The notes under the pieces were generated by a model. That model was not told where the DNA came from, searched no databases, and saw only the letters and a program-made list of their open reading frames with translations. A DNA stretch of 64,000 bases from Methanobacterium veterum (GTDB lineage: Archaea; Methanobacteriota; Methanobacteria; Methanobacteriales; Methanobacteriaceae): NCBI RefSeq assembly GCF_000745485.1, contig NZ_JQJK01000008.1:62001-126000 (forward strand), given 5' to 3'. Positions within the stretch are counted from its first letter, which is position 1. The number at the start of each line of letters is the position of its first letter. This document shows positions 18,210-29,278 of this stretch, piece by piece. The translations under genes were made by a program, and so were the position numbers.

Positions 18210-20027
18210 TCATTTATGTGCAAAGTAAAATCTCAACTTACCATCAACTATTTCATCTAACCTTGCAAACCCGAAACGTTCAAACTGCACAATATCATTA
18301 ACTTTTAAGTCCTTGCATGAAGGTTCTGCAAGACCAGCTGTGACACTTGCATCAGGCATTACAACTTCTACATCCCTGTTATATTCTGCAGGGATCCAGT
18401 GAATAAACTGGGCACCGACTTTCTTTGCATCTTCAAAGTTTGAATTATACACGACCCCAATATAATCTTTTTCTGCATCGGCATAGTCTAATCGGAAAAT
18501 AATTATATTCAGTGCGTCCATAAGCCTTATAGCTTTATAAAACAGTTTATCAGCAAGTTCATATTCTAATTCTTTTGCAAATTCTAGAATATCTGAATCA
18601 ATTTCAGTGTTTTTTTCTGAAATCTGGTCGTTAATTATCTTGATTTCTTTAAATCCTTCGTATAAATCTTCTTTTACAAGATAAACTTCGCCGTTGAATG
18701 GAATTTCACGGTATCCGCGATCTAAAAAGTCAGGGTGTAACGGTCTTTTAATTATTTCCTTGTTTTCTTGAGGGAAATCATCTATTATAACTTCTTCAGG
18801 GTTCCAGACAAAGAAATACCGGTTTGCAGCTTCTTCTAAAATCGCACGGTTTAATCCGTATATTTTCTTCCAGCTTACAACTGAATCGGCCATTTTAACA
18901 CCTATTTCATTCATGAGCTCTTGAATGGCCTCTTTCATTATTCCACGCTTTGCAATGGCCCTTATTGTTCCAAGTCTTGGGTCATCCCATCCAGAATAAA
19001 TACCTTCATCTATACCTGCCCTTGCTTTAGAAGTACTTAAAGCAATGTCTTCCATTTTAAGTCTTCCATAGTGTATGAAAACTGGTATGTCCCAGCCGAA
19101 GTAGTTGTATAAGTACTTCTGTTTTTCAGAATTTGCAAGGTGGTCTTTTCCACGTAAGACATGTGTGATTTCACACAGGTGATCATCTACAGCCACGGAG
19201 AAATTCATCATTGGGTAAATCTTATATTTCCTACCAATACGAGGGTGTTCAGCATCTACAATCCTCATTATAGCATAATCCCTTATTGCAGGGTTTTTAT
19301 GTTCTATGTCAGTTTTAACTCGAAGCACCGCTTCTCCTTCATCAAGGTTTTCCATGTTTCTCCAACGTTTGAGATTCTCTTCCACACCTAAATCTCTGCA
19401 TGGGCACGGCAGTGACTGGTCTTTTAATTTTTTGAATTCACCGGCTTCACAGTCGCACATGTAAGCTGCACCCATCTCAATGAGCTTTTCTGCATATTCG
19501 TAATAAATTGGAAGCCTGTCACTTTGAATAATTTTCTCATCAATTTCAACGCCCATCCACTGAAGATCTTCATCTATCATTTCATAGGCATCTGGATCAA
19601 CCCTGCGCGGATCTGTATCTTCAATACGGAGAACCAGTTTACCGCCGTACCTCTTTACATATTCATTGTTTAAAACAGCCGCCCTTGCATGCCCTATATG
19701 GAGAGGGCCACTAGGGTTAGGTGCAAACCTTAAGACAACTTCACCTTTAACATCTGGAAGGTCTGAAAGTCCTTTTTGTTCCACTTTCTTTTCTTTTTCT
19801 ACTAATCCGCCTCTTTTGGCAAGTTCACTGGCTTGAGTTTCGGGATCCATAGAATTTACTTTTCCAACAACCTGGCCTGCAAGTTTAGAAACTTCTTTTG
19901 CCTGGCTTCTAAACTCTGCATGGGAACTCATAATACTGCCGATTACAGCACCCATCTGGGCTGTTCCCTTATGTTTAACTGCATTCATAAGGGCATATTT
20001 ATATAAAAGGTCTTCTAAATCGCTCAT
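18210..20027 (-). CDS. gltX: glutamyl-tRNA synthetase, archaeal type
   Basis: A class I synthetase that charges tRNA-Glu; in archaea it usually works beside GatDE, which makes Gln-tRNA. The 605 residues carry an archaeal N-terminal extension of about 95 residues, the HIGH motif at 110-113 (PSGPLHIGHARAAV), a KMSKS-like ALSTSKARAG, and a beta-barrel anticodon-binding C-terminus as in eukaryotic GluRS/GlnRS. An in-frame GTG four codons earlier is rejected because GGGTGAT, which contains it, is the ribosome binding site for the ATG at 20027. Confidence 0.95.
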   Translation of the reverse strand: MSDLEDLLYKYALMNAVKHKGTAQMGAVIGSIMSSHAEFRSQAKEVSKLAGQVVGKVNSMDPETQASELAKRGGLVEKEKKVEQKGLSDLPDVKGEVVLRFAPNPSGPLHIGHARAAVLNNEYVKRYGGKLVLRIEDTDPRRVDPDAYEMIDEDLQWMGVEIDEKIIQSDRLPIYYEYAEKLIEMGAAYMCDCEAGEFKKLKDQSLPCPCRDLGVEENLKRWRNMENLDEGEAVLRVKTDIEHKNPAIRDYAIMRIVDAEHPRIGRKYKIYPMMNFSVAVDDHLCEITHVLRGKDHLANSEKQKYLYNYFGWDIPVFIHYGRLKMEDIALSTSKARAGIDEGIYSGWDDPRLGTIRAIAKRGIMKEAIQELMNEIGVKMADSVVSWKKIYGLNRAILEEAANRYFFVWNPEEVIIDDFPQENKEIIKRPLHPDFLDRGYREIPFNGEVYLVKEDLYEGFKEIKIINDQISEKNTEIDSDILEFAKELEYELADKLFYKAIRLMDALNIIIFRLDYADAEKDYIGVVYNSNFEDAKKVGAQFIHWIPAEYNRDVEVVMPDASVTAGLAEPSCKDLKVNDIVQFERFGFARLDEIVDGKLRFYFAHK

Positions 20028-20054
20028 AAAATCACCCACAGAAATAAATAATAA

Positions 20055-20165
20055 TAAAAACCCTCAAGCAACTTTTGCTTGGGGTACTCGAAAACTTAAG
20101 ATTTTCGAAAGTCTTAAAATTTGATTTTAGGATCCCGAAAACGTATTTCATGGATGCCTAAAATT
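20055..20165. repeat. hairpin cluster between gltX and idsA
   Basis: Three small hairpins in line: CAAGC-aacttttt-type GCTTG, TCGAAAA-cttaaga-TTTTCGA and CTTAAAAT-ttg-ATTTTAGG. They are of the same kind as the larger hairpin arrays of the window. Confidence 0.55.
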
Positions 20166-20188
20166 TTGGAATATAAATAAAAGATGTC

Positions 20189-21175
20189 CTAGTGAGTCCT
20201 TTCAATTACAAAATCAGCGAATAATTCAAGGGCTGTTTTTGCATCAGAATCATCTAAAACATTTAAAAGCTCTTTTGCAGTTTTAACATCTTCAAGAGCT
20301 ATATTTCGAGTATATTCAATTGCGCCGTATTTTTCAAACAGTGCAATTGCATCATCCACTAAACTCTCATCATTCTGGTTTAATATATAAATTAACCTTT
20401 CTTTATCTTCATCTGATGCCTTTGAAAGCGTATGAACAACCATAAGGGTCATTTTACCCTTAACTATATCACTGCCAACGGGTTTTCCAATTTCAGCAGC
20501 ATCACTTACCACATCAAGGTAATCATCTTGAATCTGGAATGCCATTCCAATTAATCTTCCGTATTCTGCAAGAGCGTCGATCTGTTCATCTGTTCCCCCA
20601 CCGATTAGAGCCCCTGCTTTAGTTGCAGCAGATATAAGTGCAGCAGTTTTCTTGTAGATCATGTTCAGGTATTCTTCTTCTTTAACATCTAATTTTCCCT
20701 CAAATCCAATATCTAATGCCTGCCCTTCACATAATTTAATGCATGCATCTACTGCAGCGCTCATGGCGCGCATAATTCTTTGAGGCTGGACATTTTCTAT
20801 GTTTGTTTCAAGCATAGATTCAAATGCCTTTGAGAATATGGTGTCTCCAGCTAGAATTGCCATCGGTTCTCCCCATATAGCATGAACTGATGGTTTTCCT
20901 CTTCTCATATCATCTTTATCCATTATATCGTCGTGTATAAGGGAGAAAGTATGGATCAGTTCCACTGCTGCGGCTGTTTTAAAAGCATCTTCCTTTTTGC
21001 CCCCAACAGATTCACAGCATAATACAACAAGTGCTGGGCGCATTTTCTTGCCCCCAGCTTTGGTTAAATGAGCTGATGCTTCACCGAGGGATGAAGGATC
21101 AATGGTTTTCAATGATTCTTCAATTTCTACATCAACGTTTTCAGAATATTTTTTAAGTACCTGCGTTACTTTCAT
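20189..21175 (-). CDS. idsA: short-chain isoprenyl diphosphate synthase (FPP/GGPP synthase)
   Basis: It condenses IPP with allylic diphosphates to make the C15 and C20 chains of archaeal ether lipids. The 328-residue protein has the first Asp-rich motif DDIMDKDD starting at Asp82, the second one QIQDDYLDV, and [10 protein letters not shown] for IPP binding. Phe77, five residues before the first motif, is a chain-length position; the Methanothermobacter enzyme of this type is bifunctional. The ATG at 21175 shares its A with the TGA of the RNase J gene, and GGAGG lies in the end of that gene, so the two are translationally coupled. Confidence 0.94.
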   Translation of the reverse strand: MKVTQVLKKYSENVDVEIEESLKTIDPSSLGEASAHLTKAGGKKMRPALVVLCCESVGGKKEDAFKTAAAVELIHTFSLIHDDIMDKDDMRRGKPSVHAIWGEPMAILAGDTIFSKAFESMLETNIENVQPQRIMRAMSAAVDACIKLCEGQALDIGFEGKLDVKEEEYLNMIYKKTAALISAATKAGALIGGGTDEQIDALAEYGRLIGMAFQIQDDYLDVVSDAAEIGKPVGSDIVKGKMTLMVVHTLSKASDEDKERLIYILNQNDESLVDDAIALFEKYGAIEYTRNIALEDVKTAKELLNVLDDSDAKTALELFADFVIERTH

Positions 21176-22524
21176 CAAACTCCTCCGTTAAATACCTGTG
21201 CCTGGCCATTTCTTAATATATGAATATTGTTTCCTAGTTTATAACCTTCTTCCTCGGCAAGTTCAGTATAAGATGCAAGCATTTCAAGACTTCCATGTGA
21301 TGGAATAATATGCATTGGATTGAGCATTCTTATGAAGTCCCTGTGGTCTTCACGTCCTGCATGTCCTGATACGTGGGCATTTGTAAATATTCTGGCACCA
21401 CTTGATTTAAGTCTTCGCTCAAGCAAGTTCCTGTTTGCAACATTCATAGGGTTTGGAATGATAGGTGCAGATATTACCACATTATCACCATTCCTAACAT
21501 TGAAATGTGTTTTTCCACCAGCGATACGAGGTAAAAGTGCATCTGGCTCTCCCTGATGTCCCGTTGTAACTAAAAGATATTCTGATCGTTTTTCTTCTGC
21601 CCTTGCAAGGGCTTTGTTTACTGCCTTTGGACTTCCATATATACTTGCAGTTGCAGGAAGTTTTAAAATTCCCATATTTTCAGCTATACTGCAGAAACGC
21701 TCCATGGATCTTCCAAGAAGCAGCATTTGCCTGTCGCTTTCCTTTGCTATATTACATATAGCCTGGATACGTTCTATATGGGATGAAAATGTTGTAACAA
21801 GCATCCCGCTCTTTTCATCCATTGGACCAAGCATTATATCCTTAAGCATGATCCTTGCAATCTTTTCAGAATGAGTTTTAGCTTCCCCTTCTTCCGAAGC
21901 CCTGGTAGTATCCACTATAACTGCAAGAACACCTTTTCTTCCCAGTTCTTTTAATCTGCTGTAATTTGGGGGTGGAGAAAGCAGCTGATAGTTGTCAAAT
22001 TTAAAGTCATTTGAATAGACTATAATACCTTCAGACGTGTGTAAAGCTGCCATTGCAGTTTGCGGAATACTGTGAGTCATCTGTATAAACTCAAGTGTTA
22101 TATCTGGAGATATCTGACATTTCTCACCAGGGTTTAAAACCTGCAGGGGATTTGTAACTGTAAATTTCTTTTCTGCCTTAATAGTTCGCTCTATAAGAGC
22201 TAAAGTGTAAGGAGTTGCTATTATAGGAGCTTCATACCTGTGTGCAAGCTTTGCAACAGCCCCTATATGATCTAAATGTCCATGTGTAAAGACAATTGCC
22301 CTTACTTTTCCATCAACTTCTTTCATTAAAGTATCGTCAGGAATAACACCTCTCTCAATCAAATCAAGGCTGTGCATTCGTGCGATATCTGTATCTTCAT
22401 GAATATGAATTCTATCAAGATGAATTCCCATATCAAATATGACAACATCATCTCCGACTTTAACAGCGGACATGTTTTTTCCGACTTCTTCATATCCACC
22501 AATTGCTATTACTTCAACGCTCAT
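21175..22524 (-). CDS. rnj: RNase J family 5'-3' exoribonuclease
   Basis: A metallo-beta-lactamase and beta-CASP nuclease of 449 residues. The metal motif THGHLDHIG, the beta-CASP part ([29 protein letters not shown]) and the final ISPSHG-like IIPSHGSLE are visible. Archaeal RNase J degrades RNA from the 5' end and takes part in mRNA turnover. GGAGGTCAA gives a strong ribosome binding site for the ATG at 22524. Its stop overlaps the start of idsA by one base. The pairing of RNase J with a prenyl synthase is, as I recall, shared by related methanogens. Confidence 0.93.
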   Translation of the reverse strand: MSVEVIAIGGYEEVGKNMSAVKVGDDVVIFDMGIHLDRIHIHEDTDIARMHSLDLIERGVIPDDTLMKEVDGKVRAIVFTHGHLDHIGAVAKLAHRYEAPIIATPYTLALIERTIKAEKKFTVTNPLQVLNPGEKCQISPDITLEFIQMTHSIPQTAMAALHTSEGIIVYSNDFKFDNYQLLSPPPNYSRLKELGRKGVLAVIVDTTRASEEGEAKTHSEKIARIMLKDIMLGPMDEKSGMLVTTFSSHIERIQAICNIAKESDRQMLLLGRSMERFCSIAENMGILKLPATASIYGSPKAVNKALARAEEKRSEYLLVTTGHQGEPDALLPRIAGGKTHFNVRNGDNVVISAPIIPNPMNVANRNLLERRLKSSGARIFTNAHVSGHAGREDHRDFIRMLNPMHIIPSHGSLEMLASYTELAEEEGYKLGNNIHILRNGQAQVFNGGV

Positions 22525-22731
22525 TTTTGACCTCCGTGCGTCTTTTTACGTATAAAACAAACCTTTTATTGATTAAGCTACATTTACAGCTTATCAAATC
22601 TCTAAAGTTTGCAATAATATTGATTATTGTAATGATAACCAGTTTAAACTGTATTCCATTTTAAATTCGTATTTATATTTTAAATTAAGTAAATTATCTA
22701 TATTTATTTCATTAAACCGGTTACAATCTAA

Positions 22732-23784
22732 TTAAATTCTACGGGCATATTTTTTGGTATCAATGCCCCTTTCAGTAAGCCATTCACGTGTTTTACCACG
22801 TATTAACAGATCACAGTTTCTAAGTTCTTTTACGTTGTTTGCACCAACCAGAAACATTGCAATCTTGAGTGATTCTTTAAATTCTTCAACTTTTTTAACC
22901 ACAGATTCATAACCTGTATAGGCTTCCTTAAGAAGAGGTAGAGCAATTCCAACACATTCAGCTCCTAACGCTAATGCTTTAGCAGCGTCAAGGCCGCTCC
23001 TTATACCTCCAGATGATATTACGGGGATATTTACAGATTCACAAACTTCAACTGTACTTGCAGCAGTTGGAATCCCCCAATCCCAGAATAAGTTTCCAAT
23101 ATAATCTTCTTTAGCTCGGTATGTTTCAACTGCAGCCCAGCTTGTGCCTCCAGAACCTGCAACATCTATTGCATTAACACCTGCTTTTTCCAGAGTTACT
23201 GCTTCTGATTTTGAGATTCCTGCACCTGTTTCTTTGGCAATAATAGGCATATCAATTATATCTGCAATTTTTTCGATTGATTCAACATATCCTCTTGCAT
23301 CAATATCTCCTTCAGGCTGAATTGCTTCCTGTAAAGTATTTAGATGAATTGCAAGGGCATCTGCTTCTATCATTCCAGCTGCAGCTTCTGCATATTCTAT
23401 CTGCGGTGCACCTATGTTACCTATTATAAATGCAGATGGTGCATTTTCTCTTACTACACTGTAGGTTGGGATAAGCTCTTTATTTTCTACAGCAGCACGC
23501 TGACTTCCAACGCCCATCCCTATATTAAGTTCATCTGCGGCTTTTGCAAGTTCTCTATTTATTTTAGTTGCTGCAGGGTGTCCTCCAGTTATAGCTGATA
23601 TTATTAAAGGAATATCTAATTTTTTTCCAAAAAAGTCTATTGATACATCAATTCCTTCTTTATCCACTTCAGGAAGAGCTTTATGGATGAGTTCTATATC
23701 TTCAAATCCAGTACTTTTACCCCGATATTCAACATCACGCTGATTACATATTAATAAATGTTCTAGTTTCCGTTCTGAAGTCAT
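22732..23784 (-). CDS. fni: isopentenyl-diphosphate delta-isomerase, type 2
   Basis: An FMN- and NAD(P)H-dependent enzyme that interconverts IPP and DMAPP, providing the primer for IdsA. At 350 residues it has the usual length. Diagnostic segments are [12 protein letters not shown], the TGG substrate loop ([11 protein letters not shown]), VGSQRAA, the FMN-site [12 protein letters not shown], and [19 protein letters not shown] spacer of about 205 bp separates it from the RNase J gene downstream, and one of about 170 bp from ipk upstream. All lie in one direction, so a common isoprenoid transcript is plausible. Confidence 0.95.
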   Translation of the reverse strand: MTSERKLEHLLICNQRDVEYRGKSTGFEDIELIHKALPEVDKEGIDVSIDFFGKKLDIPLIISAITGGHPAATKINRELAKAADELNIGMGVGSQRAAVENKELIPTYSVVRENAPSAFIIGNIGAPQIEYAEAAAGMIEADALAIHLNTLQEAIQPEGDIDARGYVESIEKIADIIDMPIIAKETGAGISKSEAVTLEKAGVNAIDVAGSGGTSWAAVETYRAKEDYIGNLFWDWGIPTAASTVEVCESVNIPVISSGGIRSGLDAAKALALGAECVGIALPLLKEAYTGYESVVKKVEEFKESLKIAMFLVGANNVKELRNCDLLIRGKTREWLTERGIDTKKYARRI

Positions 23785-23954
23785 GATATACTTCCTTCTT
23801 TTTTAATTACGTCCATTAATTCTTAAATTATTATGAGTATGTGATTTAAAACTCTTTCATAAACTAAATGATTAAATTTATTTCTTAGAGTTCCAATCTT
23901 TCTGATTAATATTTTTCCAAATAAATAGCTTCATAATTCAGTTAAATAATTAAT

Positions 23955-24749
23955 TTATTTCTTTTTAATTATGGTTCCAATTCCTTTTTCATGATTTAGA
24001 GCTCTTTTAACAAAGTTTTCTTTACCTGCATTTATAATTTCAGATTCAACTCCAAGTTGTGCAAGCTCTATAAGTTCTGTAAGTTTCCCGTTCATTCCAC
24101 CAGTGACATCCACGTTTAATGAACCTTCTGCAACAAGGTCATCACATGACGTAACGGTATTCAATAATTTTGCATCTTCGTATTTTTTCGGGTTTTTAGT
24201 GTAGATACCATCTACATCAGAACCTAAAATAACACGCATTGGTTTCAAATTTTCCCCCAGATAGTTTATTATCTGATCACCAGATAAAACACATATTTTT
24301 ATAGATTCGTCCAGATCCGGCACCACGTCTCCGTAGATAACCGGGACAAATCCCAATTCTAAATATTTATTAATTAAATCCAAATTACAAGAATGGATTC
24401 GTTTGTTTTTAGTTATAATGAATGATGATGGTTGTACTGAGACTGCTAAAACTCCTTTTTCCCTTAAACTATCACAAACAAGAGTATTCAATTTTTTAAC
24501 CCAGCTCTGCGTAATGCAAAATCCAAGTTTTTTTCTGGCAAAATCTTCTTCATCTGTTACTGGGCTGCCTATTTCATATTTTTTGGCAGATGGATGTCCA
24601 AATGAACCTGCCCCATGTACAATTATGAGCTTGTCAAATGATGAATCTGCAATTTCGCCTGAAATTCTATTTAAATTATCATGATCAATAAGGGGCTCTT
24701 CTGCCTCTTTCTTTGTGATCACGCTACCCCCTAGTTTAAGAATAATCAA
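23955..24749 (-). CDS. isopentenyl phosphate kinase
   Basis: It phosphorylates isopentenyl phosphate to IPP, the last step of the archaeal mevalonate pathway. The 264-residue amino-acid-kinase fold shows KLGGSVITKK at the N-terminus, the glycine loop HGAGSFGHPSAKKY with the catalytic His52 typical of this enzyme, GDVVPD, GSDVDGIYTKNP, and DVTGGMNGK near the ATP site. It matches what I know of MTH47, the characterised enzyme in Methanothermobacter. It sits 28 bases after mvk, as part of the isoprenoid cluster. Confidence 0.94.
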   Translation of the reverse strand: MIILKLGGSVITKKEAEEPLIDHDNLNRISGEIADSSFDKLIIVHGAGSFGHPSAKKYEIGSPVTDEEDFARKKLGFCITQSWVKKLNTLVCDSLREKGVLAVSVQPSSFIITKNKRIHSCNLDLINKYLELGFVPVIYGDVVPDLDESIKICVLSGDQIINYLGENLKPMRVILGSDVDGIYTKNPKKYEDAKLLNTVTSCDDLVAEGSLNVDVTGGMNGKLTELIELAQLGVESEIINAGKENFVKRALNHEKGIGTIIKKK

Positions 24750-24777
24750 TTAGCATCAACCTCTAGATTAGTGTAAA

Positions 24778-25743
24778 TTAGTATAAAGTTGTAATTTTTA
24801 CTCCTTCTTTTGAAATATCTGCCTTTAAAGCATTTTCTGTTTCATTGATTGCAGATATGACATTGGCAGTTCCGCCAGGGCAGTATGCTATTATGCTGCC
24901 GCCGCCGCCGGCACCAGTTATTTTAGATCCGCATGCTCCTGCATTTCTTGCAGTATAAACCATGCTTGAAAGTTCTTTCGTGTTAACACCAATGGCATCT
25001 AAAAGCCCATGATTTATATTCATAAGTTCTCCAACCCTTTTTTTATCATTTTCAAGGATTGCTTGTTTTGCTTCTTCCGTTATAAGTTCAATTGAATCAA
25101 TTACTGGATTAATGATATTAGGATATATATCTCTTCTTATTCTAACTGCTTCAACAAGTTTTCCTGTATCTCCCCTTGTATCAGTATATCCTATAACAAC
25201 AGGAATATCATAATCAATATCCAACTGCACAATGTCTTCAGCATTTGCTTCTAAATAAATCAACCCACCATAGGTACTTATAGTAGTATCTAAAGGGCTT
25301 GCAGATTTTTGAACAACCAGTTCAACTTCATGGGCATATTTGGCTATTTCTTCTTCTTTTAAATCTATTTCATTATATGCAGAAACTGCTGCAATTGTGG
25401 CAACAGTTACCGCTGCTGAAGACCCGAGTCCCCCACCAATGGGAATATTTACATCTATATTTATATCTATTCCAGAACCATCATGGACTTTTTTAATGGA
25501 TTCCAGTATGTACTTCAGGATGCCTTTCTTAGGAGAATCAGATATGATAGCTCCGCTGTTAAAATCAATACACCCTCTTATTCCTAAATCTTTAATATTT
25601 ACATTTATATTAGTGGTGCTGCCTTCTAAGACTTCTACACATGACCTTTTACTTATTGCCATTGCAATGGCAGGTTTGCCATATACAACTGCATGTTCTC
25701 CAAATAGGATTGCTTTTCCTGGTGCAGATGCCTTGACGTGCAT
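24778..25743 (-). CDS. mvk: mevalonate kinase
   Basis: A GHMP kinase of 321 residues that makes mevalonate 5-phosphate. Motif 1 is APGKAILFGEHAVVYG, motif 2 is the ATP loop PIGGGLGSSAAVTVA, and motif 3 is KITGAGGGGSIIAY. Placed directly upstream of ipk, it starts the isoprenoid cluster of this window; phosphomevalonate-modifying enzymes are not in view. The stop of mvk and start of ipk are 28 bases apart. Confidence 0.95.
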   Translation of the reverse strand: MHVKASAPGKAILFGEHAVVYGKPAIAMAISKRSCVEVLEGSTTNINVNIKDLGIRGCIDFNSGAIISDSPKKGILKYILESIKKVHDGSGIDINIDVNIPIGGGLGSSAAVTVATIAAVSAYNEIDLKEEEIAKYAHEVELVVQKSASPLDTTISTYGGLIYLEANAEDIVQLDIDYDIPVVIGYTDTRGDTGKLVEAVRIRRDIYPNIINPVIDSIELITEEAKQAILENDKKRVGELMNINHGLLDAIGVNTKELSSMVYTARNAGACGSKITGAGGGGSIIAYCPGGTANVISAINETENALKADISKEGVKITTLY

Positions 25744-25849
25744 TTAATTCACCGTGATAATCTTGATAATCTTAATTTAATGATTTAAGCGTCAATAGTG
25801 ACTAAGTAGACATTATTGGCAGATTTATATTATTTATTTAACTTTATAT

Positions 25850-26689
25850 TTACCAGAACATAGCAGATGCATAACCAACTACTGCACTGTAATCTCCAGT
25901 TAGATCTCCACTCGTTGCGTATTTCAATACTTCTGCATTTTGGGCCCCTAACCCTTTTGAAGCAATAATAGTCGATGCTACAGGACCATAACCACACATC
26001 GTAACGTTAAGGTCTAAAACTCTTTTCATCATTAGTTTTTCATCCATCGCATCTATTGCATCCAGGACCTGTTTGTCATTTGTAGCTGCAATATTTTGCG
26101 GCCTGTAATGGGTCATATCTGAACTTGCAATTATTCCAACAGAGGTTCCAAGGGCTTCTGCTGTCTTTTTTATGGAATTACCTATATCATAGGATGTTTC
26201 AAGATCCTGAATCCACATGGTTACTGGAACAATTTTGAAATCATCACTGAAATACTGTAAAAATGGTAGATGCACTTCACAGCTGTGCTCCCGGACATGA
26301 GAAGACACATCAGAATCAATGATTCCTGCATCCTCTATCATTTCCTTTGCAAATGCAGTATCTATTTCTACATTTCCTAAGGGCGTTTCCCATTCTCCTT
26401 CCAACATTGTTGATATGCCTGATCCAAGTCCAGTGTGGTTAGGACACAGGATCACGAAAGTTTCTGGAAATCCATCCTCTACGATCTTATAGTAAGAATG
26501 TGCTGCAATTGGCCCGGAATACAGGTAACCTGCATGAGGTGCCATTACACCCTTTATTTCCCTTTTATTACCCATAGTTGGGATTTTTCCGGGACCCAAT
26601 TCATGTTTAAAGCACCATTCTATTCTGTTTTTTAAAGACTCAGGATTACTTTCATAAAAAACGCCTGCAACTGCAGGTTTTCTTATCAT
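25850..26689 (-). CDS. MEMO1 family protein
   Basis: A 279-residue protein of the MEMO family, related in fold to class III extradiol dioxygenases. Features are RKPAVAGVFYESNPE at the start, APHAGYLYSGPIAAHSYY, CPNHTGLG, SSHVREHSCEVHLPFLQY, SSDMTHY and the closing GDLTGDYSAVVGYAS. Conserved His residues mark a potential metal site; in human MEMO1 this pocket has been reported to bind metal. The archaeal function is unknown, though the gene is commonly found near the uS2-mvk cluster in methanogens, as far as I recall. Confidence 0.92.
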   Translation of the reverse strand: MIRKPAVAGVFYESNPESLKNRIEWCFKHELGPGKIPTMGNKREIKGVMAPHAGYLYSGPIAAHSYYKIVEDGFPETFVILCPNHTGLGSGISTMLEGEWETPLGNVEIDTAFAKEMIEDAGIIDSDVSSHVREHSCEVHLPFLQYFSDDFKIVPVTMWIQDLETSYDIGNSIKKTAEALGTSVGIIASSDMTHYRPQNIAATNDKQVLDAIDAMDEKLMMKRVLDLNVTMCGYGPVASTIIASKGLGAQNAEVLKYATSGDLTGDYSAVVGYASAMFW

Positions 26690-26937
26690 AAAATCACTGC
26701 CTCTTTTGTTTTTAAACTCAATTTTGGTTAATATTTACAATTTCAATTGAGTTAGTTTTTACTCAAGTCAGCTTACACATCTTAAAAGCACCAAAAAGTT
26801 TGATTCATAGGATCTGTAAGCTGTTAATCGGGAAGTATGGCAAATCATATTCCTCGATTTAAATTCGAAATATTTTCGAAAATACATAGATTTTAGCTGA
26901 ACGCTGTAAATCTATGATTTTAAGCATAGTTTAAAGA

Positions 26938-27534
26938 TTAAATTTTTAACTCGAAATCAGCTGGCTGCATTTCGAGGTCTTCATCTTCGCCTAATGCTCC
27001 GTTTGCCCTTAACATCTGTCTAGCAAGTAACCAGTAGACAAGTGCAATAGCTTTTCTACCTTTGTTGTTTACAGGCAGCACAATATCTACATTTCCAAGT
27101 AAGTTTTCTGTATCACAGAGTGCAACAACAGGTATTCCTATCTGTTTTGCTTCAATTATAGCCTGTGAATCGGATCTTGGGTCTGTTACTACAAGTACTT
27201 TTGGTTCTATGAATTTAGCGTAATTTGGATTGGTTAATGTTCCTGGTATGAACCTTCCAGGTATTGTTTTTGCACCAGTGAGCTTTCCAAATTTCTTAAC
27301 AGGAGCCTGACCGTATTGTCTTGTGGACACAACTAATATATCGTCAGGGTCATATTTTGCAAGGAATTTTGCTGCTGATACTATTCTATCGTTGGTTTTC
27401 CTTACATCTAAAACATAGAGCCCATCTGCTCTTACTCTATATATGTATCGTTCCATGTCTTTAGTTTTTTGCTGAGTTCCAATGTGTAAACCTGCTGCTA
27501 AGTACTTGTCTAATGGAATTAAAAGTTCTGACAA
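26938..27534 (-). CDS. rpsB: 30S ribosomal protein uS2
   Basis: It binds the small subunit at the head-body junction. Sequence [21 protein letters not shown] and [14 protein letters not shown] is diagnostic of the archaeal and eukaryotic S2/SA type; length is 198 residues with an acidic tail. The start is taken as TTG at 27534 because GAGGTGAT lies just before it; the GTG at 27543 is inside that binding site. A TATA-like TTTATATAAA near 27568-27577 upstream could give the gene its own promoter. Confidence 0.93.
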   Translation of the reverse strand: MSELLIPLDKYLAAGLHIGTQQKTKDMERYIYRVRADGLYVLDVRKTNDRIVSAAKFLAKYDPDDILVVSTRQYGQAPVKKFGKLTGAKTIPGRFIPGTLTNPNYAKFIEPKVLVVTDPRSDSQAIIEAKQIGIPVVALCDTENLLGNVDIVLPVNNKGRKAIALVYWLLARQMLRANGALGEDEDLEMQPADFELKI

Positions 27535-27655
27535 ATTAATCACCTCAATAATTTAAAAATTTGTGTTTATATAAAATTTTATGTATTTTTTAATATTCCA
27601 AAATTTAGTGGTTTTTTAGTCCGTTTTAACGGCTTTTCCTAAATGAGATGGATGA

Positions 27656-27850
27656 TTATTCATCATCCTCAACTTCTACTGCCTCATTAGGACATACATC
27701 CATGCAAACTTCACATAAGCTGCATTCTTCCTTATTTACAATAACTATTTTGTCCCCTTCAATTATAAGGACTTCCATTGGGCATACGTCGACGCATTCT
27801 GCGCAGTCTGCACCGTCGCATTTATCGTGGTCGATAGTTATCTTAACCAT
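27656..27850 (-). CDS. two-cluster [4Fe-4S] ferredoxin
   Basis: A 64-residue protein. The second cluster set is complete, CSLCEVCMDVCP. The first reads CDGADCAECVDVCP, which has the extra spacing seen in many archaeal ferredoxins. It is probably a low-potential electron carrier or an assembly helper. AGGTGAT before the ATG at 27850 decides the start against an in-frame GTG. Between eno and uS2 it forms part of the same gene row, 16 bases after eno. Confidence 0.9.
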   Translation of the reverse strand: MVKITIDHDKCDGADCAECVDVCPMEVLIIEGDKIVIVNKEECSLCEVCMDVCPNEAVEVEDDE

Positions 27851-27866
27851 ATGTATCACCTTGTGT

Positions 27867-29105
27867 TTAAATATCTGCCATTTTTGGATTGATCATCTCT
27901 TCTTCAATTCTGATAAGTTCGTTAAGTTTTGCGATTCTTTCTCCGCCCAGTGCTCCAGTTTTAATTATTGGGCTTGCGAATCCAACTGCTAAGTGAGCTA
28001 TTGTTTCGTCGGTTGTTTCACCAGATCTGTGTGATACAACTGGTACGTAACCATTGGCTTTTGCAAGTTTAACTGTTGCGTAGGTATCGCTTAATGTTCC
28101 AATCTGATTTGGTTTTATGATAATTGAATTTGCAGCACCTACATCAATTCCTTCCTGAAGAATTTCTGCATTGGTCACAAACAGGTCATCTCCACAGATA
28201 AGGCATTTGTCCCCTGATTTTCGGGTAAGTTCTGCAAATGCTTCAAAATCGCCTTCCTGTATAGGATCTTCAACATAGAACATGTTATAAGTATCAATGA
28301 TTTCTTTAACAAAGTCTATCTGTTCACCAATATCTCTGCTTACGCCTTCTCTCTCATAAACATATTTAGAGCCGTCCCACATTTCACTTGCGGCCATGTC
28401 AAGGCAGGGTCTTATTTCAATTCCAAGTTCATCGCCTACTTCTTCACAGGCTTTTGCCTGGATTGAGAGGGCTTCTTCATTGGTAAGGTTAGGTGCCCAT
28501 CCACCTTCGTCTCCTTTTCCACCAGTGAAAGTGCTGTCTTTGGCTTTTATGAGGGAACCAATTTTTTTATGAACGCTTGAGTTTGCAAACACTGCTTCAG
28601 TTATACTTTCTGCTCCTACTGGAAGAACTAAAAATTCCTGAATATCAGGTGCATTTTCACCAGCGTGTGCTCCACCGTTTATCATATTTCCTAAAGGATA
28701 TGGAATTTCATTTTTGGTGATTCCTCCCAGGAATTTGTAAAGCGGCAGGTTATAAGATGCAGCGGCAGCCTTTGCAGTTGCCATTGAAACAGCAACTATA
28801 GTGTTACCACCTATAGAAGATAGGTTATCGGTACCATCTATTTCTTTTAAAACCATATCTATATCATTTAAGTCTTCGGCATCCATTCCAATAAGTTCAG
28901 ATGAGATAACATCTTCAACTTCACTTATTATTTTATCAACACCGCCTTCTGGAAATGCTGTAACTTCACGTATACCTGTACTGGCACCACTTGGTGCTGC
29001 AGCTCTTCCAAAACCATTCCATGTTAAAACATCTACTTCTACTGTTGGGTTTCCCCTACTATCTAAAATTTTTCGTACACGGACGTCTTCAATAATACTA
29101 TCCAC
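27867..29105 (-). CDS. eno: enolase
   Basis: It interconverts 2-phosphoglycerate and phosphoenolpyruvate; in an autotrophic methanogen it mainly serves gluconeogenesis. The 412 residues include the catalytic loop SGASTGIRE, metal ligands in [19 protein letters not shown] and CGDDLFVTN, the catalytic Lys of IIIKPNQIG, and the SHRSGETTD loop. The start codon is GTG at 29105, preceded by AGAGGTG. A worn copy of an internal piece of this gene lies just upstream of its start. Confidence 0.95.
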   Translation of the reverse strand: MDSIIEDVRVRKILDSRGNPTVEVDVLTWNGFGRAAAPSGASTGIREVTAFPEGGVDKIISEVEDVISSELIGMDAEDLNDIDMVLKEIDGTDNLSSIGGNTIVAVSMATAKAAAASYNLPLYKFLGGITKNEIPYPLGNMINGGAHAGENAPDIQEFLVLPVGAESITEAVFANSSVHKKIGSLIKAKDSTFTGGKGDEGGWAPNLTNEEALSIQAKACEEVGDELGIEIRPCLDMAASEMWDGSKYVYEREGVSRDIGEQIDFVKEIIDTYNMFYVEDPIQEGDFEAFAELTRKSGDKCLICGDDLFVTNAEILQEGIDVGAANSIIIKPNQIGTLSDTYATVKLAKANGYVPVVSHRSGETTDETIAHLAVGFASPIIKTGALGGERIAKLNELIRIEEEMINPKMADI

Positions 29106-29111
29106 AAAAAC

Positions 29112-29174
29112 ACCTCTTTATAGATGATAGATTATCAGTACCACCTATTTCCTTTAAAACCACATTTATCATTT
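29112..29174 (-). repeat. degenerate copy of an internal eno segment
   Basis: The about 58 bp starting at 29119 match eno positions 28811-28869 at roughly five of six bases, for example GTACCAcCTATTTCcTTTAAAACC against GTACCAtCTATTTCtTTT within the gene. On the minus strand it still reads VLKEIGGTDNLSS, against [13 protein letters not shown] in enolase. It is in the same orientation as eno and lies in its 5' spacer. Confidence 0.7.
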
Positions 29175-29278
29175 GAATTATCAGCGCCTATTCACAGTTG
29201 TGATAAAATTATAGATTCATTCCAATTATCATTTTACCAATGCAACTCTCAGTATGCTGTAATTTCATAAAATAGTGG

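Noticed and set aside
20028..20039. GluRS start at the in-frame GTG
   Set aside because: The GTG is part of the GGGTGAT ribosome binding site for the ATG at 20027.
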